64,000 nt of DNA from Stigmatella aurantiaca DW4/3-1. Its GTDB lineage: Bacteria; Myxococcota; Myxococcia; Myxococcales; Myxococcaceae. The translations under genes were made by a program, and so were the position numbers. Below the pieces are notes generated by a model, which saw only the letters and a program-made list of their open reading frames with translations, had not been told where the DNA came from and searched no databases. Each line of letters begins with the position of its first letter. Positions within the stretch are counted from its first letter, which is position 1. Shown piece after piece: positions 59,390-64,000 of the stretch. The stretch lies in NCBI RefSeq assembly GCF_000165485.1, contig NC_014623.1, positions 6,528,893 through 6,592,892 of the forward strand. Direction: 5' to 3'.

Positions 59390-61120
59390 ATGCAGACCAA
59401 TAAGTTCGCTGGAGTCCAGCAGCTCGGGCGTGCCCTGATGCTGCCCATCGCAGTCCTTCCCGTCGCAGGCCTCTTGCTGAGGCTTGGCCAAGGGGACCTG
59501 CTGAACATTCCCTTCATGGCCGCCGCGGGCGACGCCATCTTCTCCAACCTCGGCTTGTTGTTCGCCGTGGGTGTGGCGGTGGGCTTCGCGCGCGAGAACC
59601 ATGGCGCCGCGGGGCTCGCCGGCGCCGTGGGCTTCTTCATCACCATCAAGGGCGCCGAAGCCATCGTGAGCGTGCCCCCCGAGGTGCTGGGAGAGTTGAC
59701 CGGGGCGGCGAGGGATCTGGCCATCTCCGGCTACAAGGCCAAGCTCCTGTCGAAGATCAGCATGCCGGCCGGCATCCTTTCCGGCCTCATGGCCGGCCTG
59801 CTGTACAACCGCTACAAGGACATCAAGCTGCCGGAGTACCTCGCGTTCTTCGGCGGCCGCCGGTTCATCCCCATCATCACCAGCCTCGCCTGCTTGGTGC
59901 TCGCGGCCCTGTTTGGCCTGGGCTGGCCCGGCATCGAGGCGGGCCTCGATGGCTTCAGCCGCTACGTGTTCTCCGCCGGCAAGTTCGGCCTCTTCTTGTA
60001 CGGCTTCCTCAACCGGCTGCTGATCGTCACGGGCCTGCACCACATCCTCAACAACATCGCCTGGTTCATCCTGGGCGACTTCAACGGTGTGACGGGCGAC
60101 CTGAAGCGCTTCTTCGCGGGAGACCCTTCCGCGGGCGCCACAATGGCGGGCTTCTTCCCGGTCATGATGTTTGGCCTGCCGGCGGCCTGCCTCGCCATGT
60201 ACCACGCCGCGCCGAAGCAAAACCGCGCCCGGGTGGGCGGCGTGCTGACGTCCATCGCGCTGACGTCCTTCCTGACGGGCGTCACCGAGCCGGTCGAGTT
60301 CGCCTTCATGTTCCTCGCGCCGCCGCTCTACCTGCTCCACGCGGTGCTGACGGGCGTGGCGCACGTCATCATGGACATGCTGAACGTGAAGCTCGGCTTC
60401 GGGTTCTCGGCCGGCCTGTTCGACTACGTGCTGAACTACAACAAGTCGACGAACCCCATCCTCCTGCTGCCCATCGGCGCGGTCTACGCGGCCACCTACT
60501 ACGGGGTGTTCCGCTTCTGCATCGCCCGGTTCAACCTGAAGACGTTGGGCCGCGAGGAGGAAGAGACCCTGGCCGCCGAGAAGAACAGCGCCGGAGGGCT
60601 CGGCCTCCCCGCTCCGGCCCTGGGCCGTGGCGCCGCGTACGTGAAGGCGCTCGGGGGCGCGGCCAACCTCCAGAACGTCGACTCCTGCACGACGCGGCTG
60701 CGGCTCACCGTGGCCGACAACACCCGCGTGGACGAGGGGGCACTCAAGACGCTCGGCGCGCGAGGCGTCATCCGCCCGGCGCCCGGAAGCATCCAGGTCA
60801 TCATCGGGCCCCTCGCGGAGCAGGTGGCCAATGAAGTCCAGCAAGCACTGCGCGGGGGGAGCGCCGCCCCGGTGAACGACGAGAAGACGCTGGCGAACGC
60901 CATGCTGCGGGCCCTCGGCGGACGCGCCAACATCCGGGAGGTGGGCCTGTGCACCACGCGCCTGCGGCTCATCGTCAACGACGACACGCTCGTCAATGAC
61001 AACGCCCTGCAAGAGCTGGGAACCCGGGGGGTGGTCAAACCGTCTCCGGGTTCGGTCCAGGTCATCATTGGCCCCACCGCCGAGCGTGTGGCCGATGAGC
61101 TGCGATTGCTGATCGCCTAA
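59390..61120 (+). CDS. nagE: PTS N-acetylglucosamine-type transporter IIC with two tandem IIB domains
   Basis: 576 aa. The IIC part (about 1-385) has ten or so helices with family blocks 'LGRALMLPIAVLPVAGLLLRLG', 'LLFAVGVAVGFARENHGAAGLAG' and 'FLTGVTEPVEFAFMFLAPPLYLLHAVLTG'. Two IIB domains follow: IIB-1 with phosphocysteine Cys433 ('DSCTTRLRLTV') and IIB-2 with Cys521 ('GLCTTRLRLIV'). Normal NagE has a single IIB followed by IIA; here the IIA is fused to HPr-EI in the preceding gene and the IIB is duplicated. It imports and phosphorylates GlcNAc and possibly, given murQ, MurNAc. Substrate choice is inference. Confidence 0.92.
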   Translation: MQTNKFAGVQQLGRALMLPIAVLPVAGLLLRLGQGDLLNIPFMAAAGDAIFSNLGLLFAVGVAVGFARENHGAAGLAGAVGFFITIKGAEAIVSVPPEVLGELTGAARDLAISGYKAKLLSKISMPAGILSGLMAGLLYNRYKDIKLPEYLAFFGGRRFIPIITSLACLVLAALFGLGWPGIEAGLDGFSRYVFSAGKFGLFLYGFLNRLLIVTGLHHILNNIAWFILGDFNGVTGDLKRFFAGDPSAGATMAGFFPVMMFGLPAACLAMYHAAPKQNRARVGGVLTSIALTSFLTGVTEPVEFAFMFLAPPLYLLHAVLTGVAHVIMDMLNVKLGFGFSAGLFDYVLNYNKSTNPILLLPIGAVYAATYYGVFRFCIARFNLKTLGREEEETLAAEKNSAGGLGLPAPALGRGAAYVKALGGAANLQNVDSCTTRLRLTVADNTRVDEGALKTLGARGVIRPAPGSIQVIIGPLAEQVANEVQQALRGGSAAPVNDEKTLANAMLRALGGRANIREVGLCTTRLRLIVNDDTLVNDNALQELGTRGVVKPSPGSVQVIIGPTAERVADELRLLIA

Positions 61121-61162
61121 CCCAGCGTCTCACCCCGTCATCTGATTCATCCGCTCCCTGGA

Positions 61163-61185
61163 GGGACGTGGCGCAAGCCACTCCC
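61163..61185 (+). promoter_or_regulatory. GNRA-capped hairpin between nagE and chitobiase genes
   Basis: GGGA-C-GTGGC, loop GCAA, GCCAC-TCCC: a stem of nine pairs with one bulged C and a stable GNRA tetraloop, in the 106-bp gap before the chitobiase start. It could attenuate transcription or stabilise one side of the message. No U tract follows. Confidence 0.4.
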
Positions 61186-61226
61186 GCCAAGGTCAGGTCC
61201 GTGCTGTCTCAAAAATGGGAGAAACA

Positions 61227-63971
61227 ATGAAGCGGCTCCTCATGTCCCTGCCCCTCGCGGCCATCCTGGCCTCGGGCTGTTCTGACTCCGACTCCAAGCC
61301 AGACCCCGTCGACCCCGATCCCCCCAACCCACCGGCGCCCAGCCTCCCGGCCCAGCTCGCGGTCCAGTTCCAGCCCGTGGACCACTCGGTGGGCAGCTGG
61401 AAGTTCTTCCGCGCCACCTTCACCCTCGAGAACCAGGGGACGAGTGAGATCGGCAACAACGGGTGGAAGCTCTACTTCAGCTTCGTCCGGCGGATCCTCT
61501 CGGAGGGCGAGGGAGACGACACGGGGATCCAGGAGCTCACGAAGCAGGGCGTCCGCATCGCACTCGCGGACAACGCCGCGAGCGGCGACTACTACGTGCT
61601 GGAGCCCATCGACACCTTTAAGCCGATCGCCCCTGGCGAGAAGCGCGAGATCAGCGTGCTGATCAGCGACTGGGCCATCCTGAAAGCGGATGCGCCCGCC
61701 GGGTTCCACATCGCGTTCGCGGGTGAAGACTTCAAGAACGTCGCCTTCGCCGTGCCCTCGACGGTCAAGCTGGACGCCTCCGATCCGAAGCAGACCACGC
61801 GCTTCGAGGGAGACGTGATGCCCGTGCAGACCGCCTCCCTGCGCTACGACGAGAATCCTTCGGCCCAGAGCCTGGATCTCAAGGCACGGCTCCTGCCCAC
61901 TCCCCGCCGGGTCGAGGCGGGCGCGGGCGAGGTGCCGCTCAGCGGCAACGTCTTCATCGGTCACACCGCCAACCTGAAGGGTGAGGCGGACTACCTCGCG
62001 GCCGCCCTGGGGGATGTGCTGAACGCGTCCATCACCGCCCGGCCGGCCGCGGGCGGCGAGCAGATCTCCCTGAGCATCGATCCCAACCTCGACGTGACCG
62101 GGGACGGCGTCCGCGATCCGGAGGGCTACCAGCTCGATGTGCGGGAAGGGAGCGTGAAGATCCTCGGCGCCGACGCCTCAGGGGTGTTCTACGGCATCCA
62201 GACGCTCCGCCAGCTCATCTCCCCCCAGGCCTATCAGGCGGCGTCGAAGCGCGAGGGCCGCCTCACGCAGATCGCCCTTCCGGAGGCCCGCATCACCGAC
62301 GCCCCGGGGTTCGTCTATCGCGGCATGCACCTGGATGTGGGGCGCCACTTCCAGTCCAAGGAGACCGTCAAGAAGCTGCTCGATGTGATCTCCCACTTCA
62401 AGATCAACAAGTTCAACATCCACCTGACCGACGACGAGGGCTGGCGGTTGGAGACGCCGGGCATCCCCGAGCTGACGAGCTACGGCGCGCGCCGGGGCTT
62501 CGATCTCGCAGAGGCCGAGATGCTCCACGCGGGGCTCGGCTCAGGCAGTGATCTTCAGGACGGAGATCTCATCCGCCTCAAGCCGGCCACGCCGCAAAAG
62601 GCCAACGCAGAGACGCCTCCGGCCTACCAGGGCTTCGAGACGGCGACGCTCAACTTCGTGGGCAAGGGAAGCGGCTACTACACCACCAAGGACTTCGAGG
62701 AGATCCTCAAGTACGCCACGGAACGGCACATCGAGGTCATCCCCGAGATCGACGTGCCGGGCCACGCCCGGGCCGCCGTCAAGGCCATGGAGTACCGCTA
62801 CCGGAAGCTCAAGGACCTGGATCCCGCCCAGGCGGCCGCTTACCGGCTGATCGATCCGAACGACACCTCCAAGCACAAGAGCGTCCAGGGCTACACGGAC
62901 AACTTCATCAACCCGTGCCTGGACACCTCGTACGCCTTCCTGACCAAGGTCGCCGAGGAGATCAAGGCACGCTACGCCGCGGCAGGCGCGCCGCTGAAGA
63001 CCATCCACGCGGGAGGCGATGAGCTGCCCGCGCTGAACCCGAACGTGTGGTGGCAGGGCTCCCCGCTCTGCAAGGCCAACCCCGCGACCAAGGACATGGA
63101 TGACCACCAGCTCTTCAACCACTTCTTCACGCGCTGGAATCAGATCATCAAGGCGACCGGCGCGGAGATGACGGGCTGGGACGACATCATCCACAACGGG
63201 CTCACCCTGCCAGGGTTCATCCCGATGCCGTGGAGCAACGTCTGGGGCTGGGGCCGCGAGGATGACGCGTACAAGTACGCCAACCAGGGCTACCAGGTCA
63301 TCCTGTCCCACTCGACGAACCTCTACATGGACCTGGCCTACAACAAGGATCCCGACGAGCCGGGCTACTACTGGGCCAACTTCGTCGACGAGAAGAAGAC
63401 GTTCGAGTACCGGCCCTTCGACATCTACGCCAACGCCACCCACGACCGGATGGGCAACGCCATCAAGCCGGAAGATCTGGCGAGCAAGGTCCGCCTCACG
63501 GCGGAGGGCAAGAAGAACATCCTCGGCATGCACGGCCTGCTCTGGGGCGAGAACCTGAAGACGCCCGAGGTGGTCGAGTACCTCGCCTTCCCGAAGGTGC
63601 TCGGCGTCGCCGAGCGCGCGTGGAACCCGGAGCTTCCGGAGGTGAGCGCGATGCCGGCCCTGTGGGGCCAGTTCACCAACAGCCTGGGGCAGTATGTGCT
63701 GCCGCGCCTGGGGGCCTACCGGCCGGTGGATCTGCGCGATGAGCTTCCCGAGAGCGTGGGCGTGAACTACCGCATCCCACTCCCCGGCGGCCGCCTCATC
63801 GACGGCAAGCTGCACGCGAACGTGCGCTTCCCGGGCCTCGCCATCGAGTACTCGACCGACGACGGCAGGACCTGGACGGCGTACACGGAGCCCGTGGCGG
63901 CTCCCCAGAAGACGCTGCTCAGGACCCGGACGCTCGACGGACGCAGCAGCCGCGTCACCGGGCTCAACTAA
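61227..63971 (+). CDS. Beta-N-acetylhexosaminidase (chitobiase, GH20) lipoprotein
   Basis: 914 aa from the ATG at 61227, with GGGAG upstream; lipoprotein signal 'MKRLLMSLPLAAILASGC', Cys18. Domains: N-terminal CHB_HEX carbohydrate-binding type domain (about 40-190: 'GNNGWKLYFSFVRRIL'), GH20b (about 215-355), GH20 barrel (about 360-800) with the catalytic pair Asp598-Glu599 in 'IHAGGDELPALN', 'YRGMHLDVGRHFQS' and 'GWDDIIHNG', and a C-terminal CHB_HEX_C part ('GLAIEYSTDDGRTW'). It releases GlcNAc from chitobiose and other chitin oligomers at the cell surface, supplying the PTS encoded just upstream. Confidence 0.93.
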   Translation: MKRLLMSLPLAAILASGCSDSDSKPDPVDPDPPNPPAPSLPAQLAVQFQPVDHSVGSWKFFRATFTLENQGTSEIGNNGWKLYFSFVRRILSEGEGDDTGIQELTKQGVRIALADNAASGDYYVLEPIDTFKPIAPGEKREISVLISDWAILKADAPAGFHIAFAGEDFKNVAFAVPSTVKLDASDPKQTTRFEGDVMPVQTASLRYDENPSAQSLDLKARLLPTPRRVEAGAGEVPLSGNVFIGHTANLKGEADYLAAALGDVLNASITARPAAGGEQISLSIDPNLDVTGDGVRDPEGYQLDVREGSVKILGADASGVFYGIQTLRQLISPQAYQAASKREGRLTQIALPEARITDAPGFVYRGMHLDVGRHFQSKETVKKLLDVISHFKINKFNIHLTDDEGWRLETPGIPELTSYGARRGFDLAEAEMLHAGLGSGSDLQDGDLIRLKPATPQKANAETPPAYQGFETATLNFVGKGSGYYTTKDFEEILKYATERHIEVIPEIDVPGHARAAVKAMEYRYRKLKDLDPAQAAAYRLIDPNDTSKHKSVQGYTDNFINPCLDTSYAFLTKVAEEIKARYAAAGAPLKTIHAGGDELPALNPNVWWQGSPLCKANPATKDMDDHQLFNHFFTRWNQIIKATGAEMTGWDDIIHNGLTLPGFIPMPWSNVWGWGREDDAYKYANQGYQVILSHSTNLYMDLAYNKDPDEPGYYWANFVDEKKTFEYRPFDIYANATHDRMGNAIKPEDLASKVRLTAEGKKNILGMHGLLWGENLKTPEVVEYLAFPKVLGVAERAWNPELPEVSAMPALWGQFTNSLGQYVLPRLGAYRPVDLRDELPESVGVNYRIPLPGGRLIDGKLHANVRFPGLAIEYSTDDGRTWTAYTEPVAAPQKTLLRTRTLDGRSSRVTGLN

Positions 63972-64000
63972 CCGAAGCAGTGAGCCTCTCCGGCCCCGTG

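Noticed and set aside
58304-61012. 902-codon open frame on the minus strand
   Set aside because: It lies wholly opposite the PTS fusion and nagE genes, whose motifs are unmistakable; the antisense product is His/Glu/Arg-rich noise.

Overview
This GC-rich window (64 kb) looks like a chromosomal segment of a predatory myxobacterium, most likely of the Stigmatella/Cystobacter/Archangium group. The grounds are a SitA-type lipoprotein toxin with an imm11-like immunity gene, a metalloprotease ending in a MYXO-CTERM tail, a lysyl oxidase and a GH16 enzyme that share the same Cys-rich module, a eukaryote-like Ser/Thr kinase relic, a large type I PKS and many predicted lipoproteins and secreted hydrolases. 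The genus is inference. I found no tRNA, rRNA, insertion sequence, CRISPR array or replication origin.

Layout. 1-0.6 kb: the end of an NmrA-like reductase. 0.8-2.8 kb: an AHH-domain lipoprotein toxin with its putative immunity gene. 2.8-9.3 kb: five minus-strand genes that all overlap by 4 nt (LolD-like ATPase, two FtsX-type permeases, LolA-like carrier, outer-membrane protein). A MarR regulator with an unusual C-terminal extension and its own palindromic operator lies divergently at 9.5-10.6 kb. 10.6-12 kb: DbpA-type RNA helicase. 12.3-19.6 kb: a one-module fully reducing PKS (KS-AT-DH-ER-KR-ACP) translationally coupled to a type II thioesterase. 19.6-30.5 kb: GH16 glucanase, cysteine synthase, amidohydrolase, a haem-oxygenase-like diiron protein, a LuxR regulator, a phosphatase, a small CxxC protein behind a Fur box, and a GMC oxidoreductase.

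30.6-37.7 kb: a two-gene operon encoding a lysine-rich histone-H1-like/EF-hand fusion followed 13 bp downstream by a FliB-type lysine N-methylase. Then come TonB behind a second Fur box, a VOC protein with a P1 aminopeptidase, an alanine symporter, and a GDT1-family Mn exporter preceded by a yybP-ykoY manganese riboswitch. 37.6-52.6 kb: M36 protease, a solute-binding protein with a fused permease but no ATPase, a double P-loop superfamily I helicase, a small Cys-tailed lipoprotein, the lysyl oxidase and a kinase pseudogene with an in-frame stop.

52.6-64 kb: a divergent amino-sugar regulon. Leftward are gntR, a SIS-domain deaminase and nagA. Rightward are murQ, a IIA-HPr-EI PTS fusion, a NagE-like IIC with two tandem IIB domains, and a GH20 chitobiase. 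Together they form a complete route from chitin or peptidoglycan fragments of prey to fructose-6-phosphate, with the whole phosphorelay encoded locally.

The most unusual observations are the histone-like/lysine-methylase gene pair, the five-gene LolCDE/LolA-like envelope operon and the single-module PKS.
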